Source of the DNA: RPRB01 sp035543115
GTDB taxonomy: Bacteria > Myxococcota > Myxococcia > Myxococcales > Myxococcaceae
NCBI GenBank assembly: GCA_035543115.1
Contig: DATKKF010000078.1
Location: 12,975-76,974, forward strand
Length of the DNA: 64,000 nucleotides
Direction of reading: 5' to 3'
The notes beneath the pieces are model-generated. The model was not told the origin of the DNA. It saw nothing but the letters and a program-made list of their open reading frames with translations, and did no database searches. Positions 26,796-36,570 of the stretch are shown piece by piece (the stretch's first letter is position 1; each line of letters opens with the position of its first letter). Both the position numbers and the translations under genes were made by a program.

Positions 26796-27863
26796 ATGCT
26801 CTTGGCGCTCTGGTTCGCGTGCGTACTCGGGTCAGGGGACGAGGCCCCGGTGACCGTGGAGGTCCATCCAGCAGCGGCAGCGCTCGAGGCCACGGAGCAG
26901 GACCAGCTCCTCTCGGTGGACTTCGTCCTGACCAGCCAGTCTTCCGAGGAGCTCACGGTGGGAGCCATCGAGCTGTCGGTGCTCGATCGCGCCGGCAAGC
27001 TCCAGCTGAGGAGCACGGTCAACAGCGATGGCGAGCGCCCGAGCATCGACGTGCTGGGCGCGCACCGGCTGCGGCCCGGCGAGCCAGAGCTGATCATGAA
27101 CCCCTTCCAGCGGCTCGACGGCGCGTTGGACGCCTCCGAGCTCCGGTTCGACTTCAAGCTCTACGGCAAGGAGCAGGTGAGCCACGCCACGGTCACCCTC
27201 CATCCGCGGCGAACCACGCCCACCGCGGTGCGGCTGCCGGTCGAGGGTCGCCTCTGGGTGTTCGACGGCGACGACTTCTACTCGCACCACCGGCGCTTCG
27301 ACTTCGTCTCCTCCACGGCGCGCCAGCTCGGGTTCCGCTCCAACCTCCTCCGGCACGCGGTGGACCTGGTGCTCCTCGACGCCGCGGGCGCCACCCACCA
27401 CGGCGATCCCGATCGCAACGAGAGCTGGTTCGGCTTTGGCCGCCCGGTCCTCGCGGCCGCCCCGGGCACCGTGGTGGCCGCCGTCGACTCCCGACCGGAC
27501 TCGAGGCGGCTGGACCTGGCCCTCCTGAAATCGGACCAGATGGCGATGTTCGGCAATCACGCCGTGGTGAAGCTGGACTCCGGCGAGTTCGCGCTCTACG
27601 CGCACCTCCGCCAGGGGAGCCTGCGCTGCAAGGTGGGGGAGCGGGTCCGCGAGGGCCAGCAGCTCGGCTCGATCGGGGCATCTGGTGGCTCCGCCATGCC
27701 CCACCTCCACTTCGAGCTGCAGACCTCAGCCGATGCCAATGGCGAGGGCCAGCCAGTGAGGTTCAAGGGCTTCCGGAGGATCCTGGGTTCGCGGGTGGTG
27801 GCCGTGCGCTCGGGCCGGGTCGAGACCGGGCAGATCCTCGAGGCAGCGCCCGCCAGCCGGTAG
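26796..27863 (+). CDS. M23-family (LytM-type) peptidase, probably cell-envelope
   Basis: A 355-residue protein with a short hydrophobic start (MLLALWFACVLGSGDEAP), probably a signal peptide. The first 170 residues form a beta-rich domain of unknown type (SVDFVLTSQSSEELTVGAIE). The second half is a LytM domain: THHGDPDRNESWFGFGRPVLA with a zinc histidine/aspartate pair, NHAVVKLDSGEFALYAHLRQGSL-like strand (split YAHLRQGSLRC), GSIGASGGSAMPHLHFEL with the HxH motif. This should be an active peptidoglycan endopeptidase or a carrier of the fold. ATG 26796 has GAGGAGG upstream. It is monocistronic. Confidence 0.85.
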   Translation: MLLALWFACVLGSGDEAPVTVEVHPAAAALEATEQDQLLSVDFVLTSQSSEELTVGAIELSVLDRAGKLQLRSTVNSDGERPSIDVLGAHRLRPGEPELIMNPFQRLDGALDASELRFDFKLYGKEQVSHATVTLHPRRTTPTAVRLPVEGRLWVFDGDDFYSHHRRFDFVSSTARQLGFRSNLLRHAVDLVLLDAAGATHHGDPDRNESWFGFGRPVLAAAPGTVVAAVDSRPDSRRLDLALLKSDQMAMFGNHAVVKLDSGEFALYAHLRQGSLRCKVGERVREGQQLGSIGASGGSAMPHLHFELQTSADANGEGQPVRFKGFRRILGSRVVAVRSGRVETGQILEAAPASR

Positions 27864-28092
27864 ACGTGGGGCAGCGGGAGCTGCCACCGCCCGAGCACAC
27901 CCGGGGGGGGCTCGCCGAGGCGAGTCGAGACGCCGCGGAGGCGCCTGGGCCTTCGTCGACCGGCAGCCGCGGCGAGTGGGTGCGCAGAGGCCTGGGCAAG
28001 GGATCCGCTGCGGCGACTGGCGTCCCGCTCCCGGATGCCCGGCGCTGCGAGCCGCCCCGGCCCGGAGGCTAAACGGTCCGGGAACCGCTGAC

Positions 28093-28566
28093 TCAGCGGG
28101 CACCGAGCGCGGCCAGCAGCTCCTCGAGCTCCACCCGGTGGCCCGCGTCATGCTCGGCCATGAGCTCGGCCAGGCGCTGGACGGTGATGATGCCCTGCTC
28201 GCCGAAGCGGGCGGTTCGAGCGAGCGCGCGCGAGTCGAGCCCGTCGAGGACCGAGAGGTTCCGGCCTCGCGCCTCCCCGAAAGAGCGCACCGCTTCGGCG
28301 AGGTCCTGGGAGGGGTACGCCCGGCGCGCTGCCACTGCGCCGCCGTCGAAGTCGTCGAGCACCGGCTCTTGCTCGCGGAGCATCCGGCGGACCCTGAGCG
28401 TGTACCCCTCCTCTTCCAGGTCACGCAGGTGGCAGCAGTGCTCGACCAGCGAGAACACGCCGGGAGCAGGCTGCCGCGTCCAGTCGGCTCGCGGCAGACG
28501 GTCCGCGCAGGCCTGCAAGAGGCGCGGCATCGCAGCGAGGCGGTCGGTCAGCTCGCGGGGCAGCAC
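28093..28566 (-). CDS. DinB-family protein
   Basis: A 157-residue four-helix-bundle protein of the DinB/YfiT superfamily. Metal-binding histidines are placed as expected: FSLVEHCCHLRDLEE near residue 45 and MAEHDAGHRVELEELL near 140. Many relatives are thiol-dependent (bacillithiol, mycothiol or glutathione) transferases; this one is uncharacterised. A hairpin CCGCTG-ACT-CAGCGG at 28085-28099 covers the stop codon and may mark the 3' end shared with the convergent M23 gene. Confidence 0.8.
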   Translation of the reverse strand: MLPRELTDRLAAMPRLLQACADRLPRADWTRQPAPGVFSLVEHCCHLRDLEEEGYTLRVRRMLREQEPVLDDFDGGAVAARRAYPSQDLAEAVRSFGEARGRNLSVLDGLDSRALARTARFGEQGIITVQRLAELMAEHDAGHRVELEELLAALGAR

Positions 28567-28624
28567 CAGGACTCCTCCTCGGGGGCAGCCGGCAGAGGCG
28601 ACCCATCGCCGCGGCCGGGCGCAC

Positions 28625-28939
28625 TCATCCAGCTGCCCCCGAGCGAAGGAAACGCGAGCTGCGCACCACCTCGGCCACGTCCATCTCGTAGAAGTCGTAC
28701 CAGCGCTCCCGGCCCCGGCGCTGCGCCTCGAGGTGCCGCGGGTGCATCTTCCAGCTCCGGAGCGACTCCTGATCGCGGAACCAGACCAGCGTCAGCCGCT
28801 CGCCGTCCGTGGCGAGGTACGACTTGTGCGACAGATACCCGGGCTCCCCGAGCACCAGGTGCTCCAGCTCGGTGTCGAGGTCCTGGTAGTCCTGCCCGGC
28901 CTCCGAGGTGAGGCGGGAGCGGAAGAGGATCACCACCAT
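28625..28939 (-). CDS. Antibiotic-biosynthesis-monooxygenase (ABM) domain protein
   Basis: A 104-residue single ferredoxin-like domain. MVVILFRSRL, the tyrosine/leucine block YLSHKSYLATDGERLTLVWF and RDQESLRSWKMHPRHLEAQR match heme-degrading or quinol monooxygenase-like ABM proteins; the function in this organism is unknown. It lies 58 bases upstream of the DinB gene on the same strand, so the two may be co-transcribed. No clear ribosome site precedes ATG 28939. Confidence 0.78.
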   Translation of the reverse strand: MVVILFRSRLTSEAGQDYQDLDTELEHLVLGEPGYLSHKSYLATDGERLTLVWFRDQESLRSWKMHPRHLEAQRRGRERWYDFYEMDVAEVVRSSRFLRSGAAG

Positions 28940-29115
28940 GACCCGAAGGCTAGCGGACCAAACGAGGTGGCGATCGGTACAGACCGGGCCCATTCGGGCC
29001 GGAACGGCCCTCGGCGACGGACCCACCCCACGCGCCCCAGGAAGAGCATCTCGCCCGAGATGAGCCCGCGGGCCCGGAGAAGCCCTCCGGCCGCACCGCA
29101 GGCGCTGCCGCCGCG

Positions 29116-30042
29116 TCAGGCCTCGACGATGTCCTGCACGCCCCCGAGGATGACCTGCTCCAGCAGCGCCTTCTGCACGTGCATCCGGTTCTCCGCCTCC
29201 TCGAAGACACGCGACTGCGGGCCCTCGAGCACCTCGTCGGTGATCTCCTCGCCCCGATGCGCGGGAAGGCAGTGGAGGACGATGGCCCCGGGGCGTGCAC
29301 CGGCGAGCAGCGCGGCGTCGACGGTGAAGCCCCGGAAGGCCTTCACTCGGGCGGCGGCCTCGGCCTCCTGCCCCATGCTGGTCCAGACGTCGGTCACCAC
29401 CACGTCGGCGCCGGCGACGGCCTCCCGTGGATCGGCGGTGACCACCAGGTGGCGACCGGCGGCCTGGGTCTCGGCGGGCGGAGGCCGGAACTCCGGGGGA
29501 GCGGCGAGCTGCAGCGTGAAGTCGAAGATCGGCCCCGCCTCGAGGAACGAGCGCACCATGTTCCCCGAGCCGTCACCGACGAAGGCGATGCGGCGGCCGG
29601 CGACCGCGCCGATGGACTCCTCGATGGTGAAGAGGTCGGTCAGCACCTGGACCGGATGCCCGCCGTCGGTGAGCCCGTTGATGACCGGCACCGAGCTCCA
29701 GCGAACGAACTCCTCCAGCCGTGCGTCGGTCGTGGTTCGCATCACCACCGCGTCCGCATACGAGGAGACGACCCGGGCGGTGTCGGAGAGCGGCTCTCCG
29801 CGGGCGAGCTGGCTGGTGCTGGCGCTGAGCTCGATGGCATGCCCGCCGAGCTGGAACGCGGCCGCGGCGAACGAGAGCCGCGTCCGGGTGCTGGCCTTCT
29901 CCATGAGGAGCACCACCGTCTTCCCCGCCAGCGAGTCCTCCAGGTGCCCTTCGCGCCGGCGCCGCTTGAGCTGCGCCGCCCGGGAGAAGAGCCGGCGGCT
30001 CCCCCCGCGGTCCAGGTCCGTCATCCTGAGGAAGTGCCTCAT
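29116..30042 (-). CDS. argF: Ornithine carbamoyltransferase
   Basis: A 308-residue enzyme joining carbamoyl phosphate and ornithine to citrulline. The carbamoyl-phosphate motif STRTR is in MEKASTRTRLSF (about 50-61), HPVQVLTDLFT replaces the usual HPCQ, and the ornithine loop HCLP is in IVLHCLPAHRGEEI. The start overlaps the argH stop by ATGA. It is the last gene of the arg operon. No transcription terminator with a T tract was found in the 176 bases after it. Confidence 0.94.
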   Translation of the reverse strand: MRHFLRMTDLDRGGSRRLFSRAAQLKRRRREGHLEDSLAGKTVVLLMEKASTRTRLSFAAAAFQLGGHAIELSASTSQLARGEPLSDTARVVSSYADAVVMRTTTDARLEEFVRWSSVPVINGLTDGGHPVQVLTDLFTIEESIGAVAGRRIAFVGDGSGNMVRSFLEAGPIFDFTLQLAAPPEFRPPPAETQAAGRHLVVTADPREAVAGADVVVTDVWTSMGQEAEAAARVKAFRGFTVDAALLAGARPGAIVLHCLPAHRGEEITDEVLEGPQSRVFEEAENRMHVQKALLEQVILGGVQDIVEA

Positions 30043-31474
30043 CGGGAGGCCCCGGCGAGCGTGGTGAAGAGCTGCGTGAGGCGCGGGACGGCGGCCGCGG
30101 CGGCCCGGGCCTCGGCGGCGGAGCTCCGGAGCGCGGCGATCTGACGCTCGACCTCGACCGGAGCGGTGGACCCCGCGCTGCGCTTGCCGGCGACCGAGGC
30201 CCGTGCGTCGCCGACCGAGGCGAGCGCCGCGCCGAGCTCCGGGTCCAGCGCGCGGGCGAGGTCCTGGGCCTGCATCAACCCGAGTCCCGCGCCCTGCGCC
30301 TTGCGCACCAGCGTCCCCACCCGGCGGTACGCGGACCGGAACGGCACCCCAGCGCGGACCAGCGCCTCGGCGACGTCGGTGGCCTGGGTGTAGTCGCGCT
30401 CCAGCGCCGCCAGGCAGCGAGCGGCGTCGAAGCGGATGCGAGGGATCGCCACCCGCAGCGCGCCCAGGACCGCGGCCACGTTGGCCGAGGTGCCCAGCAG
30501 AGGCGCCCGGTCCTCCTGGAGGTCGCGGTTGTAGCCACCGGGCAGCCCCTTGATGATGGTGAAGAGCTGGACCAGAGCCCCGATGGCCTGCCCGCTCCTC
30601 CCGCGCACCAGCTCGAAGACGTCGGGGTTCTTCTTCTGCGGCATGAGGCTCGAGCCGCAGGCGATGGCGTCGTCGAGCACCAGGAAACCAAACTCGCTCG
30701 AGCTGAAGTCCACCACGTCCGTCCCGAGCCGCGAGGCGTGCAGCAGGATGCGGCTCGCGGCGTAGATGAAGTCCAGCGCGAAGTCCCGGTCTCCCACGGT
30801 GTCCAGCCCGTTGAGGGTCAGCCGGGAGAAGTCGAGCAACTCCTGCGGAATGCGCCGGTCGGTGGGCAGCGACGTCCCGGCGATGGCGCCCACCCCCAGC
30901 GGGGAGGCATCGGCCTGGCCGAGGGCGAAGCGCATCGCCTCCACGTCGCGGGCGAACATCGCGCCGTACGCCGCCCACCAGTAGCCGGCGCTCACCGGCT
31001 GGGCCCGCTGCCGGTGGGTGTACGCCGGGAGGATGACACCCCCGTCGGCCTCGGCGCGGGCGGCGAGCAGGGTGATCAGCTCGGAGAGGCCGGTGAGCAG
31101 GTCGGCGCACCGCTCTCGGACGAACAGCCGCAGGTCCAGTGCCACCTGGTCGTTCCGTGACCGGCCGGTGTGGAGGAAGCCCGCCACGTCGCCCAGCCGG
31201 CGCGTCAGCTCGGCCTCCACCGCCATGTGCACGTCCTCCTCGCCGGCGGGCACGAAGGCCCCGGATTCGGCGTCGTGCCACAGACCGACCAGCCCGTCGT
31301 GAATGGCCCGGGCGGCCTCGGCCGGGACGATGCCCTGGCGGGAGAGCATCGCCAGATGGGCCAGCGAGCCGACCAGGTCCTCGCGCAGCAGCGCCCGGTC
31401 CTGCTCCAGGGAGCTGGAGAAGGCCAGCACCTCGGGCAGCAGGCCCGGTCCCCCGGCGGCGTCGGTCTTGGCGA

Positions 31475-31478
<4 letters not shown>
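30039..31478 (-). CDS. argH: Argininosuccinate lyase
   Basis: A 479-residue enzyme splitting argininosuccinate to arginine and fumarate. The fumarase-superfamily signature GSSLMPQKKNPD is near residue 275, HTGRSRNDQVALDLRL near 102 and the catalytic-base TSLPTDRR segment near 205. It begins with TTG at 31478, whose last two bases and the next A form the argG stop (TTGA). GGGGGAGGGG stands just upstream as ribosome site. It lies between argG and argF in an unbroken translationally coupled series. Confidence 0.94.
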
Positions 31479-32673
<1,195 letters not shown>

Positions 32674-32677
<4 letters not shown>

Positions 32678-33159
32678 GACCTTCTTCCCTTCCGTAAGAG
32701 TCCCTGGAGGACCCGGGTGAGCCTCGACGCCGAGGCAGCCTGCAGCGGGGCGACGAACACCGTGTCGTCGCCGGCAATGGTTCCCAGCACCTCGGGCAGC
32801 CGCGCCTGATCCAGCGCCAGCGCCACCGCCGATGCGGCGCCCGGGGTGGTGTGCACCACGACCAGCGCACCGTTGTCCCTGACCCCGCGCACCAGCGGGT
32901 CGAGCGCCTCCAGCAGTCCGGACGCCGTCCCCGGGGTGCCCTCGGGCGGGAGCTCGTACACCGTGCCGCCCTCGCTGCCCGATGCGCGCCGGGCGCCGAG
33001 CCGGGCGAGGTCGCGGGAGAGCGTGCCCTGGGTCACCTCGAAGCCCTGGCTCGCCAGGAGCGAACGCAGGTCCTCCTGGGTGGCGACCCGGTGCCCGCGG
33101 ATGAGCCGGCGGATGGCCTCCCGCCGGGCCTCGGTGGTCTGTTCTTCCCGCGCCCTCAT
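32674..33159 (-). CDS. argR: Arginine repressor ArgR
   Basis: A 161-residue regulator with the N-terminal winged helix (TEARREAIRRLIRGHRVATQ, then FEVTQGTLSRDLARLGARR) and a C-terminal arginine-binding hexamerisation domain that retains GTIAGDDTVFV, the GTIAGDDT motif that binds arginine. It overlaps argJB upstream and argG downstream by ATGA, so the repressor is made from the operon it should control. The likely operator is the pair of palindromes at the argC start. Confidence 0.93.
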
Positions 33160-35192
33160 CTCGCGGTCACCAGGGTACCGACGCCATGGTCGGTGAAGAG
33201 CTCGGCGATGGTGGCGTGGGCCACCCGGCCATCGAGCACGTGGACCCGCTCCACACCGCCGGCGAGCGCGCGGAGGATGGCGTGCACCAGCGGCTTGGAT
33301 TTCGGCGGCACGGCCCCGTCGGCGAGCTGGCGCTCGAGGTCCATCACCGTGAGCTGGTTCCGGATCTCGCCGCCCGCCAGGAGCCCCTTTGCATCCTGGA
33401 GAAGGATCAGCTTGGGGGCGCCGAGGGCGATCGCCACCTCGGCCGCCGCGCCCTCGGGGGAGAGGTGCAGCGTCTCGCCCGAGGGGCCAATGCCCACCGG
33501 GGCGATGACCGGGAGGTAGTCCTTCTCCATGAGCATCTCGAGGAACTGGCGATTCACCTCGCGCACTTCCCCCGTCCGCTCGCCCGGGGCGACCGCATCG
33601 GAGACCGCGGGCACCGCGCGAAGCAGCGGGCCGTCCTTGCCGGAGACACCCACCGCCCTGCCGCCGCCTGCGTTGAGCAGCGCCACCAGATCTCCGGTGA
33701 TCCGGCCGGTGAGCACCATCTCCAGCACGTCGGGATCGAGTGGAGGCATCCCCTCCTCCGGGGGGACGGCCCCGTGCACCACCACCGGTCGCAGTCCGAC
33801 CGAGCGGAGGAGGACCACGTCCTCGCAGAAGCTCGCCCGGAGGGAGCTCTTGCGGAGCCCCTCGCCGGCGTAGCCCAGCACGCAGGTGGTCCCGGAGAAG
33901 CGGGAGATGTACTTCAGGGCCTCCACCAGGAGCGTCTGCTTGAAGCCCGGGCTGTAGCGGGTGAGCCGGTCCTCCCGCCGCACCGAGCCGTCCGCCTGGG
34001 GGACGATGAGCGAGGTGTAGTCGGCGTTGATCTTCACGTAGTCGTAGCTGAAGTCGCAGCCCCAGGCGGTTGCCGAGTCCTCGCCCGCGGCGAGGGCCAC
34101 CTCCACCACCACCTCGGGCTCACGCATGCGGGCCCGCAGCATCTCGGGGTCGTGCGGCTGGGGCACGCGGTCGCCGAAGACCCGCACGCCCTGGATGCGG
34201 ACCTCGGCCTGCTCGGGATCGATGGGGTAGTCCTGGCTCCCGGCACGTGCGCCCACCGTGGCCAGGATACGGCCCCAGTTGGGGTCGGCGCCGAACAGCG
34301 CGGTCTTCACCAGCGGCGACACGGCGATGGCCTTGCTGAGGTCGCGGGCGATGGCCTGGCTGGGAGCCTGGGAGATCTCCACCGTCAGCAGCTTGGTGGC
34401 GCCTTCGCCGTCCGCGGCGATGTCGCGGGCCAGCTCGGCGCAGACGTCGGTCAGCGCTGCGCAGAAGCTCTCGTAGTCCGGGCCGGCCTCGCCGACCGGG
34501 GCGTTGGCCGCGAGGCCATTGGCCAGGGCGAAGACGCAGTCGTTGGTGCTCATGTCGCCGTCGACCACCACGGCGTGGAAGCTCGCGTCCACCGCGCTCC
34601 GCAGCGCCCGGGCGAGCACCGGCGGCGGGACCGCTGCGTCGGTGCAGACGACGGCGATCATCGTCGCCATCTGCGGGGCGATCATCCCCGAGCCCTTGGC
34701 AAAGCCGAGGATGCTCACCTCGCGCCCGCCGAGGTGCAGCGACCGGCGCGCCACCTTGGGGTGGGTGTCGGTGGTCATGATTGCCTCGGCCGCGGGCTCG
34801 CAGCTCGCGCCGATCGACTCGGCCAGCCGGGGGAGCGCCTGGGTGATCTTCTCGACCGGCAGCGGCACGCCGATGACCCCGGTGCTGGCGGTGAAGGTCG
34901 ACTCGGGCGGGACGTGGAGCACTGCACCGAGCGCCCGCCGGACAGCGACCACGTCCTTGCGGCCCTCCTCGCCGGTCAGCGCGTTGGCGTTCCCGCTGTT
35001 GACCAGGATGGCGCGGACCCCGGTGGCGGGGAGCCGGGGCTGGGCGTCCTGCACCGGGGCGGCCTGCGCACGGTTGACGGTGAAACAGCCGGCGGCGGAG
35101 GCGGGCACCTCGCTGACCACCAGCGCCAGGTCCTTCTTCGCCGGCTTGATGCCCGCGTGGAGCCCGGCGAACCGGAAGCCCTGCACCATCAT
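33156..35192 (-). CDS. argJ: ArgJ-ArgB fusion: glutamate N-acetyltransferase fused to an acetylglutamate-kinase-like domain
   Basis: One uninterrupted 678-codon frame. Residues 1 to about 405 are ArgJ: the autocleavage threonine T177 sits in KGSGMIAPQMATM and the domain ends GCDFSYDYVKINADYTS. This part recycles acetyl groups between acetylornithine and glutamate. Residues about 417-678 align with acetylglutamate kinase (FCEDVVLLRSVGLRPVVVHG, VGVSGKDG, HVLDGRVAHATIAELFTDHG). Several kinase landmarks are changed: the lysine of KYGG is G440 in VLGYAG, HGGGPQ is HGAVPP at 473-478, the acetylglutamate-binding GLRVTD segment is deleted, NINAD is LSPEG (577-581) and GGMxPK is PPKSKP. It is coupled by overlapping starts and stops to argC and argR. 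Confidence 0.9.
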   Translation of the reverse strand: MMVQGFRFAGLHAGIKPAKKDLALVVSEVPASAAGCFTVNRAQAAPVQDAQPRLPATGVRAILVNSGNANALTGEEGRKDVVAVRRALGAVLHVPPESTFTASTGVIGVPLPVEKITQALPRLAESIGASCEPAAEAIMTTDTHPKVARRSLHLGGREVSILGFAKGSGMIAPQMATMIAVVCTDAAVPPPVLARALRSAVDASFHAVVVDGDMSTNDCVFALANGLAANAPVGEAGPDYESFCAALTDVCAELARDIAADGEGATKLLTVEISQAPSQAIARDLSKAIAVSPLVKTALFGADPNWGRILATVGARAGSQDYPIDPEQAEVRIQGVRVFGDRVPQPHDPEMLRARMREPEVVVEVALAAGEDSATAWGCDFSYDYVKINADYTSLIVPQADGSVRREDRLTRYSPGFKQTLLVEALKYISRFSGTTCVLGYAGEGLRKSSLRASFCEDVVLLRSVGLRPVVVHGAVPPEEGMPPLDPDVLEMVLTGRITGDLVALLNAGGGRAVGVSGKDGPLLRAVPAVSDAVAPGERTGEVREVNRQFLEMLMEKDYLPVIAPVGIGPSGETLHLSPEGAAAEVAIALGAPKLILLQDAKGLLAGGEIRNQLTVMDLERQLADGAVPPKSKPLVHAILRALAGGVERVHVLDGRVAHATIAELFTDHGVGTLVTAR

Positions 35193-36253
35193 GGGGAGAC
35201 TCCGGGGGTGGGCTCGAGCGCGGTTGTCTCCGGCAGGCCGAGCATGAGGTTCAGGTTCTGCACCGCCTGGCTCGCGGCGCCCTTGAGGAGGTTGTCGATC
35301 GACGAGACGACCACCACCCGGCCCGGGTCGAAGCCCGAGTCGGCGGCGGAGACGGCCACCGCGGCGCGCGGCGTTCCGACGACCCGGGCGATGGACACCT
35401 GCTCGGGCGTGTCCAGCACCTCCACCAGCGGTTGGTCCCGGTAGGCGGCGCGGAGCGCCTCGGCGAGCGCTCTCGGTCCGGCGCCGGGGGCCAGCCTCGC
35501 CGAGGCGGTGGAGAGGATGCCTCGCTTGATGGGAAGGAGGTGCGGGGTGAAGGTGAGGCGCACTGGCTTGCCGGCCCCACGCGCGAGCGACTGGGCGATC
35601 TCCGGCGTGTGCTGGTGGCGGAGGACCTTGTACGGCCGGACGTCGTCGGCGATCTCGCAGAAGCTGTATGCCTCGGAGGCCTGCCGGCCGGCGCCGGACA
35701 CGCCAGACGCGGCGTCGATGACGATGGACTCGCCGGCGAGCAGCCCCGCCCGGAGCAAGGGGACGAGGGCCAGCGCGGCGGCGGTCGGGTAGCAGCCGGG
35801 GTTGGCCACGAGGCGGGCGGAGGCGATGGACTTGCGGTCCTCCAGCTCAGGCAAACCGTACACCGCGGTCTCGAGCAGGGCGGGCAGGCGGTGCTCGAAG
35901 CCGTAGTGCCTGGGGTATGCAGCGGCGTCGGTGAGCCGGAAGGCCCCCGAGAGGTCGACCACCTTCGCCCCGCGCTCGAGGAGGGCGGGCGCCAGCTCCA
36001 TCGACGCCTCGGCCGGGGTGGCGAGCAACACCGCGGCGCAGCCCTCCGAAGCCCTGAGCGCCTGGGCGTTCGGGACGTATGCCAGCGCGCCCACCGCCCC
36101 GCCGATGCCGGTCCTCGCCCGGACGGTCACCCCCTCCCAGCGGTCGCTGGCGACGAAGCGGACCTCCACCGCCGGGTGGGCGGCGAGGATGCGGCAGAGC
36201 TCGATGCCGGAGTAGCCGGAAGCCCCGACCACGCCGATGGCATAGTTATGCAT
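35189..36253 (-). CDS. argC: N-acetyl-gamma-glutamyl-phosphate reductase
   Basis: A 354-residue NADPH enzyme, third step of arginine synthesis. GVVGASGYSGIELCRILAAH gives the Rossmann motif and VANPGCYPTAAALALVPL carries the catalytic cysteine near residue 152. HLLPIKRGILST contains the family lysine/arginine block. It is the first gene of the operon. The ATG at 36253 is itself inside one of two ARG-box-like palindromes, and the best promoter would leave only about five bases of leader. A GGGGAGGAG sequence lies upstream of the -10 and would not be transcribed. Confidence 0.94.
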   Translation of the reverse strand: MHNYAIGVVGASGYSGIELCRILAAHPAVEVRFVASDRWEGVTVRARTGIGGAVGALAYVPNAQALRASEGCAAVLLATPAEASMELAPALLERGAKVVDLSGAFRLTDAAAYPRHYGFEHRLPALLETAVYGLPELEDRKSIASARLVANPGCYPTAAALALVPLLRAGLLAGESIVIDAASGVSGAGRQASEAYSFCEIADDVRPYKVLRHQHTPEIAQSLARGAGKPVRLTFTPHLLPIKRGILSTASARLAPGAGPRALAEALRAAYRDQPLVEVLDTPEQVSIARVVGTPRAAVAVSAADSGFDPGRVVVVSSIDNLLKGAASQAVQNLNLMLGLPETTALEPTPGVSP

Positions 36254-36293
36254 GGGTGCTGCATATCTATACGGCTGCTCCTCCCCGGCGCAA
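36239..36293 (-). promoter_or_regulatory. arg operon promoter with tandem ARG-box-like operators
   Basis: Two AT-rich near-palindromes stand out in very GC-rich DNA: GGCATAGTTATGCA (36239-36252, perfect GCATA/TATGC arms) and TGCATATCTATACG (36260-36273). They match the E. coli ARG-box core TGAATAATTATTCA at 10 and 9 of 14 positions. Their centres are 21 bp apart, the classical spacing of paired ARG boxes. On the minus strand TTGCGC (36293-36288), 16 bases, then TATAGA (36271-36266) form a plausible promoter whose -10 lies inside the second box. Confidence 0.65.
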
Positions 36294-36338
36294 GTGACGT
36301 CTTCGTGCAGGCGGGCGGCGTCGTCCCGACGCGACTCG

Positions 36339-36431
36339 GTGGTGGAGGCGGCGCTCCACCTGGCCTCGTCCGAGGGGCGGTTCGTCGTGGGGCAGATCTT
36401 CACCGTGGACGGCGGCGTCAGCGCCCACTGA
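36339..36431 (+). pseudogene. 3' relic of a short-chain dehydrogenase/reductase gene
   Basis: Reading in frame to the TGA at 36429 gives VVEAALHLASSEGRFVVGQI followed by FTVDGGVSAH. This is the standard end of an SDR (xLASxxxxFVTGQxxxVDGGxxA). Upstream the frame loses all similarity within about 40 bases and runs into the arg promoter, so only about 30 codons of the 3' end survive. The intact SDR at 1963-2658 has a different C-terminus, so this is not a local duplicate of it. Confidence 0.75.
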
Positions 36432-36570
36432 CTTCTGCTGAGTGTTCCCGCGGGGGCCGGGTCGCTCGACCGCCTTCGCAGGCAGCGGCGCCAGTTGGAC
36501 CGAGGTCGTACGCACCCGCCGCCCGGGGCAGCCGGGCCCCTGCTCCCCTCCCCGGGTGTACGGTCGGGCC

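Noticed and set aside
27901..27911. G8 tract, and a similar one near 6750, as phase-variable sites
   Set aside because: Both lie in short intergenic stretches without a promoter or reading frame that a length change would affect.
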